Shown one piece after another: positions 50,054-58,878 of a stretch of 64,000 bases of DNA. Made by a program: the position numbers and the translations under genes. The DNA lies in NCBI GenBank assembly GCA_002723155.1, contig PBNO01000004.1, positions 220,943-284,942 on the forward strand, read 5' to 3'. This DNA comes from Ponticaulis sp. Lineage in GTDB: Bacteria; Pseudomonadota; Alphaproteobacteria; Caulobacterales; Hyphomonadaceae. The notes below the pieces were generated by a model, which had not been told where the DNA came from, ran no database searches, and saw only the letters and a program-made list of their open reading frames with translations. Every line of letters begins with the position of its first letter. The stretch's first letter is position 1.

Positions 50054-51198
50054 TGCCGACATCATTTGCACAGACCAATGATGATTTCGTCTCAAGGGTG
50101 TTTCGACTGCCGTGGATCATGATCCTGATCATGCTTGGACTGGGTATTTTCGGTGTCGCGGTTCTTTATTCGTCCACAATCACCAATCCGATTGAAGCGG
50201 GCCTTCCAGCCAAACATGCCGTGCGTCTGGGTATTGCGTTCGTCTTTCTGTTTGCCCTCGCTATGACGCCGCTCGGCTTCTGGTCTGCGGTGTCTTACAC
50301 CGGTTATTTAGGCGCATTATTGCTTCTTGTCGGGGTAGAGTTCTTCGGTGCGATGGGCGGCGGGGCTCAGCGCTGGCTGGATATTGGTCCCATCCGCGTT
50401 CAACCATCAGAGTTCATGAAGCTCGCATTATTGCTGGCGTTGGCGCGGTTTTATCATCAGGTGCGTGCGTCTGGTGAAGTTAAGTTCTTCCATCATATTT
50501 TTGCGCTTCTTATGATTGCCGCGCCGGTTATGCTGGTCTTCCGCCAGCCCGACCTTGGTACTTCGCTTATGCTGGCGGCAACAGGCTTTGCGGTCATGTT
50601 CTTTGCCGGCATGCGCTATTGGATCATCATTGCGGGTCTTGTGGCAGTCGTTCTCAGTGCGCCGCTCGCTTACTTCTACGTTCTGAAGGACTATCAACGC
50701 GAACGGGTTCTGACCGCGATTGATCCGAGCCGTGATCCGCTGGGCGCAGGCTATCAGATCCAGCAGGCTGAAATTGCGATCGGTTCCGGCGGCGCGGAAG
50801 GGCGCGGCTATATGCAGGGCACGCAGAGCCAGCTGGACTATATTCCCGAACAACATACTGACTTCATCTTCACGGTGATCGCGGAAGAATTCGGCTTTGT
50901 CGGGTCTGTTGGCCTGATCGGGGCGTGGATCGCGCTCTTCGCCCTTGGTCTGATGGTTGCCGGTCGAAGTCGTTCGCATTTTGGATATCTGGCATCCAGC
51001 GGCGCTGTGGTCACAATTGCGTTTTATGTATTTGTGAACATCGCCATGGTGAGCGGTATGCTGCCCGTTGTAGGGGTGCCTTTGCCGCTGATCTCTTATG
51101 GCGGGACAGCGATGTTGACCGTTATGGCCGCCTTCGCGGTAATTTGTGCTACCAATCTCGACAGAGACAAGCATCTTTCGATCAGCGGTTTCTTCTGA
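50053..51198 (+). CDS. rodA: Peptidoglycan glycosyltransferase RodA
   Basis: SEDS-family polymerase that extends glycan strands with PBP2. The 381-residue, ten-helix protein has the SEDS signatures GGGAQRWLDIGPIRVQPSEF (with the catalytic-region Asp), VFRQPDLGTSLMLAATG, and QSQLDYIPEQHTDFIFTVIA followed by LPLISYGGTA. Ends the operon. Confidence 0.95.
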   Translation: MPTSFAQTNDDFVSRVFRLPWIMILIMLGLGIFGVAVLYSSTITNPIEAGLPAKHAVRLGIAFVFLFALAMTPLGFWSAVSYTGYLGALLLLVGVEFFGAMGGGAQRWLDIGPIRVQPSEFMKLALLLALARFYHQVRASGEVKFFHHIFALLMIAAPVMLVFRQPDLGTSLMLAATGFAVMFFAGMRYWIIIAGLVAVVLSAPLAYFYVLKDYQRERVLTAIDPSRDPLGAGYQIQQAEIAIGSGGAEGRGYMQGTQSQLDYIPEQHTDFIFTVIAEEFGFVGSVGLIGAWIALFALGLMVAGRSRSHFGYLASSGAVVTIAFYVFVNIAMVSGMLPVVGVPLPLISYGGTAMLTVMAAFAVICATNLDRDKHLSISGFF

Positions 51199-51262
51199 TC
51201 GGGCAAGATCGTCTAACGCCAATTGACCTTTTCACGAAGCGCTGCAAGTTATGCGGTGGGAT

Positions 51263-51285
51263 GACGCAGGGCTGACCTCTGCGTC
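51263..51285 (+). promoter_or_regulatory. Hairpin between rodA and the symporter gene
   Basis: GACGCAG pairs with CTGCGTC around a 9-base loop, 65 bases after rodA and 10 bases before the GGAG site of the next gene. No T run; may be a 5' UTR structure or a factor-dependent stop. Confidence 0.35.
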
Positions 51286-51305
51286 CACGAGTGCGGAGTA
51301 GCAGT

Positions 51306-52631
51306 ATGGCGGGTCCGGTAGTCGCCGGTAAGTCGGATCATTGGGGATCTCGATTCGGTTTTATCATGGCAGCGGTTGGTTCCTCAGTTGGTCTGGGGAA
51401 TATGTGGCGGTTTCCGTACATCGCAGGTGAGATGGGCGGCTCTGCGTTCATTCTCGTATATCTGGGATGTATTCTTTTGTTCGGCCTGCCGGTTCTGATG
51501 GCGGAATACGCGCTTGGCCGTTACGGTCAGCGATCGTCCATCGCCAGCATCCGTAAGATCGTGACCGAAGAGAAAAAGCCGATTGCCTGGGTTGGTATGG
51601 GCTGGCTCGGCGCGATTGCGTCGCTTTTGCTCTTTTCGTTCTACATCGTCATTTCAGCCTGGGTATTCGACTTTATCCCGCAGGCTTTCATGGGCGATTT
51701 CTCAGGCTTTGACGCGGCTGCATCGGGGGCAAACTTCGATGATACGACCGGCAACAAGCTTGAAATCTTCGCATACATGGCAGGCTTCCTCGCGCTGAAC
51801 GTGATTATCGTGGCGCGTGGTGTCCATGGCGGTATCGAGAAGGCGGCTGAGATCCTCATGCCCGCCTTTTTTATTATGCTTCTGGGCATGGTTGCGTTCG
51901 CGGTTTTCACCGGTGATGCCGCAGCGACAGTCGAGTTTCTTCTGACGCCTGACTTCAGCAAAATGGGCTTTGAGACGTTTATGGCGGCTGTAGGTCAGGC
52001 CTTTTTCTCTCTGAGTGTCGGTAGCTGTGTGATGTTCACTTATGGTGCGTATCTGACGCGTGACACGAACATTCCGAAGAACGCAGGCCTCGTTGCGAGC
52101 GCTGACACATTTGTCGCGCTGATCGCGGGCTTTGCGATCTTCCCGATCGTCTTTGCGTTTGGTCTCAACCCTGCTGAAGGCCCGGGCCTGTTCTTCGTGA
52201 CTATGCCGGTCGCGTTCGGTCAACTGCCGGGCATTGTTGGCGGTGTATTCTTTACACTGGCGCTGTTTGCTGCATTCACATCGTCCATTTCGCTTCTGGA
52301 GACGGGCGTATCATGGCTGGAGGACCAGAAGTCCATCGGTCGCCTGAAGGGTGCGCTTGGACTTGGTGTGATCATGCTGTGCATGGGCGCCGGCTATATC
52401 TGGGCGCCTGAGTTTATCGACCATGCAAGCTTCCTGTCGGGCGATGTAATGCTACCGCTTGGCGGCGTTCTCATCGGTATTTTTGCTGGTTGGGTCGTGC
52501 CGAAACGTATTCTGGCGTCCGAGCTAGGCGAAGGCATGCATCTGGAGATCGTTCTGGTGCTTCTGCGCTTCGTCGTACCGGTCGCGATTTCGATCATTCT
52601 GGTTATGGGCATGATCAATAAATTCAGCTGA
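51306..52631 (+). CDS. Sodium-dependent transporter (SNF family)
   Basis: Na+-coupled amino-acid-type symporter. The 441-residue protein has 11-12 membrane helices and the family motif AAVGSSVGLGNMWRFPYIAG in helix 1 (unwound substrate site), with SVGSCVMFTYGAYL and FALFAAFTSSISLLE-like later helices. I chose ATG at 51306 with GGAG 7 bases upstream; the GTG at 51291 contains the ribosome binding site itself. Substrate unknown. Confidence 0.9.
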   Translation: MAGPVVAGKSDHWGSRFGFIMAAVGSSVGLGNMWRFPYIAGEMGGSAFILVYLGCILLFGLPVLMAEYALGRYGQRSSIASIRKIVTEEKKPIAWVGMGWLGAIASLLLFSFYIVISAWVFDFIPQAFMGDFSGFDAAASGANFDDTTGNKLEIFAYMAGFLALNVIIVARGVHGGIEKAAEILMPAFFIMLLGMVAFAVFTGDAAATVEFLLTPDFSKMGFETFMAAVGQAFFSLSVGSCVMFTYGAYLTRDTNIPKNAGLVASADTFVALIAGFAIFPIVFAFGLNPAEGPGLFFVTMPVAFGQLPGIVGGVFFTLALFAAFTSSISLLETGVSWLEDQKSIGRLKGALGLGVIMLCMGAGYIWAPEFIDHASFLSGDVMLPLGGVLIGIFAGWVVPKRILASELGEGMHLEIVLVLLRFVVPVAISIILVMGMINKFS

Positions 52632-52651
52632 TCGCTCAGAAGACAAAAAAG

Positions 52652-52680
52652 AAAAAGGGAGGCGCAGGCCTCCCTTTTTT
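52652..52680 (+). terminator. Terminator after the symporter gene
   Basis: A 12-bp stem AAAAAGGGAGGC / GCCTCCCTTTTT with a GCAG loop, followed by T residues; also usable for the convergent pip gene. Confidence 0.93.
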
Positions 52681-52703
52681 GTATCTGGTTATGCGGTCGA
52701 GGA

Positions 52704-53678
52704 TCAGCCGAGAATTTGCTGGAACTCTTCTGTGGCATTGATCAGGGCGTTCACAATGCCCGGCTCTAGGCTGGAATGGCCTGCATCAGGAATGATTTCC
52801 AGACGGGATTTTGGCCACGCCTTGTGCAGTGCCCAGGCTGACGACATTGGCGTCACAACATCATAGCGGCCATGCACGATGACGCCTGGAATGTCCTTCA
52901 GAATATGTGCCTGATCGAGCAGCCATCCGTCTTTTTCGAAAAAGCCGCCATTGTGGAAGTAGTGGCACTCAATACGGGCAAAGGCGTCTACGAAGGCGTT
53001 ATCGTCGAAACGCGGCGGGCGCACAGCTGGGCCACGAATAGACAGGGTTTCGCCCTCCCAACACGCCCATGCACGTGCGGCTTCCAGACGAGCTTGCTTG
53101 TCGTCTGACATCAGGCGTTTGTAGAAGGCTTCAAGTAGGTTATCGCGCTCGTCTTCCGGAATTGGCGCGATATAGCGGTCAAAGGCGTCAGGGAAGATAT
53201 GGCTGGCGCCTTCCTGATAGAACCAACGCAGCTCGCGCTGTGTGAGCAAGAAGATGCCGCGCAGAAGCAGGCCGCTAACGCGCTCCGGGTGTGTCACCGC
53301 GTAAGCCAGTGACAGCGTGGAGCCCCATGAGCCACCAAAGACCAGCCATTTTTCAATGCCGAGTTCTTTGCGAAGCTTTTCAATGTCTTCGATCAGATCC
53401 CATGTCGTGTTGTCCTCTAGTGAGGAATAAGGTGAAGAGCGTCCGCATCCGCGCTGGTCAAACAGCACAACCCGATAATGGCGTGGGTCAAAAAAGCGGC
53501 GCATCTCAGCGCTCGCGCCACCGCCCGGACCGCCATGCAGACCGAGCACCGGAATGCCGTTTACCGGGCCGGCATCCTCCCAGTAGAGTTCATGAAGGGA
53601 TGAAACCCTGAGGCGACCTGCGCGTCTGGGATCTGTATGCGGGAAGAGTTTTCTTCGGGAAACGGGCTTAGTATTCAT
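52704..53678 (-). CDS. pip: Proline iminopeptidase (alpha/beta hydrolase)
   Basis: Cleaves N-terminal proline from peptides. The 324-residue protein has the oxyanion/HG motif VLGLHGGPGGG, DQRGCGRSSPY, nucleophile motif FGGSWGSTLSLAYA, and the C-terminal His in PDAGHSSLEP. Typical length of the S33 family. Confidence 0.93.
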   Translation of the reverse strand: MNTKPVSRRKLFPHTDPRRAGRLRVSSLHELYWEDAGPVNGIPVLGLHGGPGGGASAEMRRFFDPRHYRVVLFDQRGCGRSSPYSSLEDNTTWDLIEDIEKLRKELGIEKWLVFGGSWGSTLSLAYAVTHPERVSGLLLRGIFLLTQRELRWFYQEGASHIFPDAFDRYIAPIPEDERDNLLEAFYKRLMSDDKQARLEAARAWACWEGETLSIRGPAVRPPRFDDNAFVDAFARIECHYFHNGGFFEKDGWLLDQAHILKDIPGVIVHGRYDVVTPMSSAWALHKAWPKSRLEIIPDAGHSSLEPGIVNALINATEEFQQILG

Positions 53679-53783
53679 GCATGCTTCACCTATAGTAGGT
53701 CAAAACATAGATAAAGACTGGACGGGCGTTAAAAATTCCAGTTCTGTACCATTACAGAACATAAAATGAGAGTTTAGGGCGAT

Positions 53784-54389
53784 ATGGTTTTGCGTTTTCT
53801 GGGTACCGCGGCTCTCGCAGTACTTTGCGCAAGTTGTGCGACGGTGTCTATGCAGCCGGCCAGCATGACAGCTTCAATAGTCAGACCGAAGTCTGACCTT
53901 CAGCAAACAGCTGAAGCCTTCAGCGACGACGCCGCCGACGCTGGCTGGGTCCAGAGTCGCGATGCTGTCTCCTTCATCACAAACAGTCTGTTCGGAAACA
54001 ATGACGATGAGAGCGCTGCTGCTGACTATGTAGAAATCATTCAGGCAAGTTCGGCGCCGGTCGCAGATGTGCAAACCCGCCTTCAGGCAGACACAGAGCA
54101 GACGCTCGTCGCGCTGACTGAGATCAATGCGCAGGCAAATGCGCTTCTGTCTTCAGACAATGAAATCGTTCGCGGCGATGTCTCCAGCTTTGAAGATGCG
54201 CTGATCACTGCGAGGGACTGCCGCCGGTCTTTCAATCACGCAGCAGATGCTTTGGCTGAACGCGATGCTACCGTAACCATTGAAACGGAAATCGCGCTCT
54301 CAGGCCTTGATGAGCAGATCGATCGTATGAGCGGCCTTGCTGACCAGCTTGTTGAACGTTGGCGCAATGAGGACGTCGCAACGTCCTAA
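53784..54389 (+). CDS. Uncharacterised helical lipoprotein
   Basis: The 201-residue product has a lipoprotein signal (LCASC, Cys18) and a wholly helical mature part with periodic Gln/Asp/Ala-rich segments (ALTEINAQANALLSSDNEIV). A single later cysteine (DCRRSF). No family recognised. It is divergent from pip. Confidence 0.65.
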   Translation: MVLRFLGTAALAVLCASCATVSMQPASMTASIVRPKSDLQQTAEAFSDDAADAGWVQSRDAVSFITNSLFGNNDDESAAADYVEIIQASSAPVADVQTRLQADTEQTLVALTEINAQANALLSSDNEIVRGDVSSFEDALITARDCRRSFNHAADALAERDATVTIETEIALSGLDEQIDRMSGLADQLVERWRNEDVATS

Positions 54390-54400
54390 GCCAAGCGCGA

Positions 54401-54763
54401 TTAGAGGCGTGAGCGATAGCCTTCAAAGGCAAGCCACGCCCATGCAATCAAAAGACTTGTGCCGCCAATCGGCGTGAAAGCACCAAGCCATCGCGGCGCG
54501 CCGAGAGCCATGCTGTAGAGCGTGCCTGCAAAGACCAGAATACCAATGAAGAATGCGAGTGCCGGGCCTCTGAGGAGTTCCGCGCGGGCCTTGTTCAGGC
54601 CAATAGCAATCATGGCTACAGAGTGGGTGAGGGCGTAAAGCGTCGCGGTATCCCACCAGTCGCCTGCATCACCGACCAGAATGTCACTCAGTCCATGCGC
54701 GCCGAACGCGCCGCAGGCTACGCTGATAAATCCGCAAATCGCGCCAAGAGTCAGAATAAGCAT
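54401..54763 (-). CDS. DUF423 small membrane protein
   Basis: A 120-residue, four-helix membrane protein with DUF423 hallmarks: GAFGAHGL near the N-terminus, WWDTATLYALTHSVAMI and FTPIGGTSLLIAWAWLAF at the C-terminus. Function unknown. It is 4 bases downstream of the thioesterase gene. Confidence 0.9.
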   Translation of the reverse strand: MLILTLGAICGFISVACGAFGAHGLSDILVGDAGDWWDTATLYALTHSVAMIAIGLNKARAELLRGPALAFFIGILVFAGTLYSMALGAPRWLGAFTPIGGTSLLIAWAWLAFEGYRSRL

Positions 54764-54767
54764 CTGG

Positions 54768-55208
54768 TCAGTTCCCGTCGGACATCTTCTTTGAAGGCAG
54801 AGCGTAGGTCACAATCGAGTGGCTCGCCGGTTCGTCCATTGTTTCTTCGCGTACATCAACTTCGATGACAGCAAGCTTTTTCCCAATTTTCAGAACCTTG
54901 CCCTGAGCGAGCACATCGCCAGCCTTGCAGGCGTTCAGAAAATTGATGTTCAGGTTAGATGTGACTGCATATGGTTCGATGCCCGTGCGGGTAAAGATCG
55001 CAAAGTAAGCAGCACAATCTGCGAGCGCCATTTGTGTCGGACCAGAAATCACGCCGCCAGGACGCAGCATATTGTCATCATACGGCATGCGCACGGTGAC
55101 TTCACCGTCGCCGACATGCGTAACTTCCATACGCGGGTTTTGTCTCTCGCTTCCAAACGCCTTGGTCAGAAAGGCGTTGATCTCCTCTGCGCGCACTTTG
55201 GACGTCAC
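54768..55208 (-). CDS. PaaI-type thioesterase
   Basis: A 146-residue hotdog protein with GGVISGPTQMALADCAAYFA and LNINFLNACKAGDVLAQGKV. The catalytic acidic residue lies in the ALAD turn. It differs from the thioesterase at 26.9 kb and is probably not a recent duplicate. Substrate unknown. Confidence 0.85.
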   Translation of the reverse strand: MTSKVRAEEINAFLTKAFGSERQNPRMEVTHVGDGEVTVRMPYDDNMLRPGGVISGPTQMALADCAAYFAIFTRTGIEPYAVTSNLNINFLNACKAGDVLAQGKVLKIGKKLAVIEVDVREETMDEPASHSIVTYALPSKKMSDGN

Positions 55209-55421
55209 GGGAGTCCTCCAATCTTTTTTTTGAGCAAACTAACGGGACTGACGCGCAGGGAAAGCATACATTTAGCCGCAGCTATGCGGTGTACGAATTC
55301 TATGCGCTCCTTTGGTAAATTTACTACACCTGTGAGCAGAAACTCGCCTGTATGTAGAAGAGACATGGTTTAGACACAGTGATTCCCGTATTTTCGGGTT
55401 TCGTATTTTCAAAGTGGATTT

Positions 55422-56552
55422 TTGAGTTTGAGCGCGTTCTGGGTGGACAATCAAAACGGTGAGGCAGTGCTTCACGTTGAAGGTGACTGGACGGTGAAAA
55501 CTGTCGGGGCTCTGGAACGTGAGATTCGCCGCGCGCGTTTCGAGGCGACGCCGCAGCTTGTCGATGTCAGCGCGCTAGGTGCTGTTGATACCGCAGGCGC
55601 TTTTCTCATCCATACCATGCTTGAAGATGGCGGCATCGAGGCCGACAAAACCTATCAACTGATTGGCGAGCATGCGCAGGCGAAAGCCTTGCTGGAGCTT
55701 GTATCCGGACGTGAGCGTCAGGAGAAGGTGGTCGCGTCCCAACCGCTCTCTATCATTGATCTTCTGGCCCGTGTGGGGAAGGGCAGCGTTCACTTCATGG
55801 ACGAGGCTGTTGGCACGCTGAGCTTTATCGGCGAAGCGATGCTGACGACATTCAAACTGCTTCTGCAGCCGCACAAAATCCGCTGGACCAGCGTGTTTGC
55901 CGTTATGGAAGAAGCCGGGCTGGATGCGTTGCCAATCGTGTCTTTCCTCTCATTCTTTGTCGGCATGGTGATCGCTTTTATCGGCGCGACCATGCTTCAG
56001 CAGACGCTCGGCGCGACGGTGTTCACCGTCGAGCTGGTCGGCTGGGCCGTCATGCGTGAATTTGGCGTGGTGCTAACAGGCATTCTTCTGGCCGGACGAA
56101 CGAACTCTTCCTTCACTGCGCAGATTGGCTCGATGAAGATGCGCCAGGAGATTGATGCCATGCGCACGCTCGGCATTGATCCGATCGAGGCGCTGGTGAC
56201 TCCGCGTATTCTGGCCATGCTGATCATGACGCCGCTTCTGGCATTCGGCGCGACGCTTTCCGGCCTGCTCGGTGGGCTGATGATTTCATGGGTGGCGCTT
56301 GATATTTCGCCCATCCTGTTCATTACCCGTATTCAGGAGATTGTGATCATCCAGAACTTCTGGGTGGGCATGTCCAAGGCGCCTGTCTTCGCGCTGGTTG
56401 TTGCGATGATTGCCTGCCGTCAGGGGCTGCTTGTGCAGGGTGATGTGCAGTCGCTCGGTAAGGCGACCACGGCATCGGTTGTTCACGCCATCTTCCTGAT
56501 TATCGTCGTCGATGCGATCTTCGCCATGATGTATATGGAGCTCGGCATATGA
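55422..56552 (+). CDS. mlaE: Mla-type ABC permease with N-terminal STAS domain
   Basis: Inner-membrane permease for phospholipid movement between membranes. The 376-residue protein starts with a STAS domain (about 10-100: AVLHVEGDWTVKTVGALE, LGAVDTAGAFLIHTML), the role played by a separate MlaB in E. coli. The MlaE permease follows (FFVGMVIAFIGATMLQQTLG, SMKMRQEIDAMRTLGIDPIE). The start codon is TTG at 55422, or TTG at 55428; no strong Shine-Dalgarno. It overlaps mlaF by 4 bases. Confidence 0.92.
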   Translation: MSLSAFWVDNQNGEAVLHVEGDWTVKTVGALEREIRRARFEATPQLVDVSALGAVDTAGAFLIHTMLEDGGIEADKTYQLIGEHAQAKALLELVSGRERQEKVVASQPLSIIDLLARVGKGSVHFMDEAVGTLSFIGEAMLTTFKLLLQPHKIRWTSVFAVMEEAGLDALPIVSFLSFFVGMVIAFIGATMLQQTLGATVFTVELVGWAVMREFGVVLTGILLAGRTNSSFTAQIGSMKMRQEIDAMRTLGIDPIEALVTPRILAMLIMTPLLAFGATLSGLLGGLMISWVALDISPILFITRIQEIVIIQNFWVGMSKAPVFALVVAMIACRQGLLVQGDVQSLGKATTASVVHAIFLIIVVDAIFAMMYMELGI

Positions 56553-57307
56553 GCGATCCGATCATTCAGGTGCGCGGGCTTAAAACCCAGTTCGGCGATC
56601 ATGTGGTTCATGAGAATCTCGACCTCGACATCTATCGCGGCGAAACAATCGGCGTGATCGGACCGTCCGGTTGCGGCAAGTCGGTTCTGCTGAGCGAGAT
56701 TGTAGGACTGCTAACGCCTACGGCTGGTTCAGTCACCGTCTTTGGCGAGACGCTGTCGGAACTGTCTGATAGAGACCGTCAGGCCATTGAGCGGCGTTGG
56801 TCGGTGATGTTTCAGGATGGCGCGCTCTTCTCTAACCTCACCGTGCGCGAGAACGTGATGGTGCCGATGAAAGAGCACACGAACTTCTCTCATGATCTGA
56901 TGCACGATCTGGCTGATCTTAAGATCAGCTTGTCCGGCCTGCCGCTCAACGCTGCGGACAAAAAGCCGTCAGAGCTGTCTGGCGGTATGCGTAAAAGGGC
57001 AGCGATGGCGCGTGCATTGGCGCTTGATCCGGAGCTGGTTTTTCTGGACGAGCCTACGGCGGGTCTCGACCCGATTACAGCCGGGCGTTTTGACTCGCTG
57101 GTGCGCGAGCTTAGCCGGCTTCTCGGTCTGACAGTCTTTCTCGTGACGCATGATCTCGACACGCTGAAGGCGACATGTGACCGGATTGCGGTGCTTGGCG
57201 ACAAGCGGGTAAAGTATACCGGAACGCTTGAAGAGGTTTCACGGATCGATGATCCGTGGGTGCAGGAATATTTTGGCGGCCCACGCGGGCGGTCGGTGGT
57301 AGGATAG
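56549..57307 (+). CDS. mlaF: Mla-type ABC transporter ATP-binding protein
   Basis: ATPase of the lipid transporter. The 252-residue protein has Walker A GPSGCGKSVLL, signature LSGGMRKRAAMARAL, Walker B LVFLDEPTAGLDP and H-loop VTHDLDTL. The C-terminal tail resembles the MlaF extension that contacts the partner ATPase. It is followed 2 bases later by mlaD. Confidence 0.95.
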   Translation: MSDPIIQVRGLKTQFGDHVVHENLDLDIYRGETIGVIGPSGCGKSVLLSEIVGLLTPTAGSVTVFGETLSELSDRDRQAIERRWSVMFQDGALFSNLTVRENVMVPMKEHTNFSHDLMHDLADLKISLSGLPLNAADKKPSELSGGMRKRAAMARALALDPELVFLDEPTAGLDPITAGRFDSLVRELSRLLGLTVFLVTHDLDTLKATCDRIAVLGDKRVKYTGTLEEVSRIDDPWVQEYFGGPRGRSVVG

Positions 57308-57309
57308 TT

Positions 57310-58266
57310 ATGGAAACACGTGCCAGTTATGCCCTGATCGGCGCAGCAGTTCTGGCTGCTTTCGCTGCACTCATTGCCTTCACCATCTGGCTGGGCAAGG
57401 TCGAGTTTGATCGTGAGTTCTCTGAATATGACGTTGTGTTCGAGGGGGCCGTAAACGGCCTGTCGGAAGGCGGGCAGGTCCGCTATCTCGGCATTAATGT
57501 CGGCGAAGTGGTCAGCCTTTCACTTGATCGCGAAAACACCGAAAACGTTATCGCGCGCATTCGTGTTGACGCTGATACGCCAGTACGGACCGACTCCAAG
57601 GCGTATCTGGACTTTGCAGGCCTGACGGGTGTGACCTTCATCCAGATCCGTCCGGGTTCTCCTCAGGCTGATTTGATGCCGGGCAGTGCAGCTAATCCAC
57701 CTATTCTTGAAACAGAGCAGACCCAGCTGCAGGAAATCTTTCAGGGCGGTCAGGATTTGATGGCGAACGCACAGGTGACGCTGTCACGTCTCAATGCTGT
57801 GCTGGACGCAGAGAACGCTGAAGCCTTCCGTCAGACGCTGGGCAATATCCAGCGTATCACCAACGCGTTTGCTGAAGACGAGCAGTTGATGCAGGATGCC
57901 GGGGCTGCGCTGCGCTCTCTCGCAGATGCAGGTGAAGCCGTCGCGGACGCAGCACGTGGTTTCGGTTCGCTGGAATCTGACATTCAGACGGCGCTCACAG
58001 ACATTGCCGACAGTGCCGATGCACTGATTGATGACGCACGGCGCCTGATCCAGACGTCTGAAACGGCGGTGCTGGAAACACAGGAAAGCATGCGTGGTGT
58101 GCGTGAAGCTGTCGAGGAGCCGGCAGAACAGACCCTGCAGGAAATCCAGCGCCTGACGACTGATCTGCGCTCGCTTGTGCGCCGCCTTGACCGTATCGCA
58201 CGCGAAGTCGAGCAGAACCCGCAGAGCTTCATTCAGGGCCAGCCGCGGCCTTACCGAGAGGATTGA
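57310..58266 (+). CDS. mlaD: MlaD/MCE-domain substrate-binding protein
   Basis: Periplasmic lipid-binding subunit. From ATG at 57310 the 318-residue protein has one N-terminal membrane helix (SYALIGAAVLAAFAALIAF), an MCE domain (about 40-120: FEGAVNGLSEGGQVRYLGIN, GLTGVTFIQIRPG) and a long helical tail. No MlaC-type gene is visible nearby. The longer frame to 57256 overlaps mlaF and is rejected. Confidence 0.93.
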   Translation: METRASYALIGAAVLAAFAALIAFTIWLGKVEFDREFSEYDVVFEGAVNGLSEGGQVRYLGINVGEVVSLSLDRENTENVIARIRVDADTPVRTDSKAYLDFAGLTGVTFIQIRPGSPQADLMPGSAANPPILETEQTQLQEIFQGGQDLMANAQVTLSRLNAVLDAENAEAFRQTLGNIQRITNAFAEDEQLMQDAGAALRSLADAGEAVADAARGFGSLESDIQTALTDIADSADALIDDARRLIQTSETAVLETQESMRGVREAVEEPAEQTLQEIQRLTTDLRSLVRRLDRIAREVEQNPQSFIQGQPRPYRED

Positions 58267-58874
58267 TGATGAAACTGAAGACAACCGTTCTCAGCCTCAC
58301 GGCTCTATCTCTTGCCGGATGTGTCTCGGTTCTGCCTGAACCTGTCGTCCCTGATGCGCTGTACCGTTTCACCAGCACCTCCCAGCCAATGAGTGGTGCG
58401 CCGGTGTCGCTGCCCGCAAATATCATCGTGTTCGAGCCTGAAGGTTCGTCTCTGCTGCTGGGGCGCAATATTGCCTACGAGAGTGAAGACGGGGCGCTGA
58501 GCGTTCTGCCGGAAGCTGAATGGACGGAGTCCGCCTCGCGCCTTTTGCAGTCCGCTCTTCTGGATCGGTTGTCGCTGCAGGCGTCTGACAGTGAAGGCGT
58601 GGCCGTTGATGAGCGCCTGACGCTCAGCGCGGCGTACGAGCTGCACTGGACTGTACGTGATCTGGTCATTGGCGAGGAGGATGCCGTGGTCACAGCGCGT
58701 GTTGAGGTTCTCAACGGCCGCACAGGCGGTATTGTTGGCCAGACCTTCATCACCAAACGTGAGTCCTATACCGGCAGAGCGGATACAGAAGGCACGCGCG
58801 CACTTATTCGCGCAGCACGCAGTGTGATCGATGAGATTGCAACAGAGCTGCCCGGCCTGATGTCAGACAGCTGA
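58266..58874 (+). CDS. ABC-type transport auxiliary lipoprotein (PqiC/YmbA-like)
   Basis: The 202-residue lipoprotein (lipobox LAGC) has the PqiC-like fold: LYRFTSTS near the N-terminus, the block VFEPEGSSLLLGRNIAYESEDG, and a C-terminal strand-helix module. It sits directly behind mlaD (start overlapping the stop, TGATG) and probably completes an inner-to-outer membrane bridge with MlaD. The family role is by analogy to PqiC. Confidence 0.8.
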   Translation: MMKLKTTVLSLTALSLAGCVSVLPEPVVPDALYRFTSTSQPMSGAPVSLPANIIVFEPEGSSLLLGRNIAYESEDGALSVLPEAEWTESASRLLQSALLDRLSLQASDSEGVAVDERLTLSAAYELHWTVRDLVIGEEDAVVTARVEVLNGRTGGIVGQTFITKRESYTGRADTEGTRALIRAARSVIDEIATELPGLMSDS

Positions 58875-58878
58875 TCTG

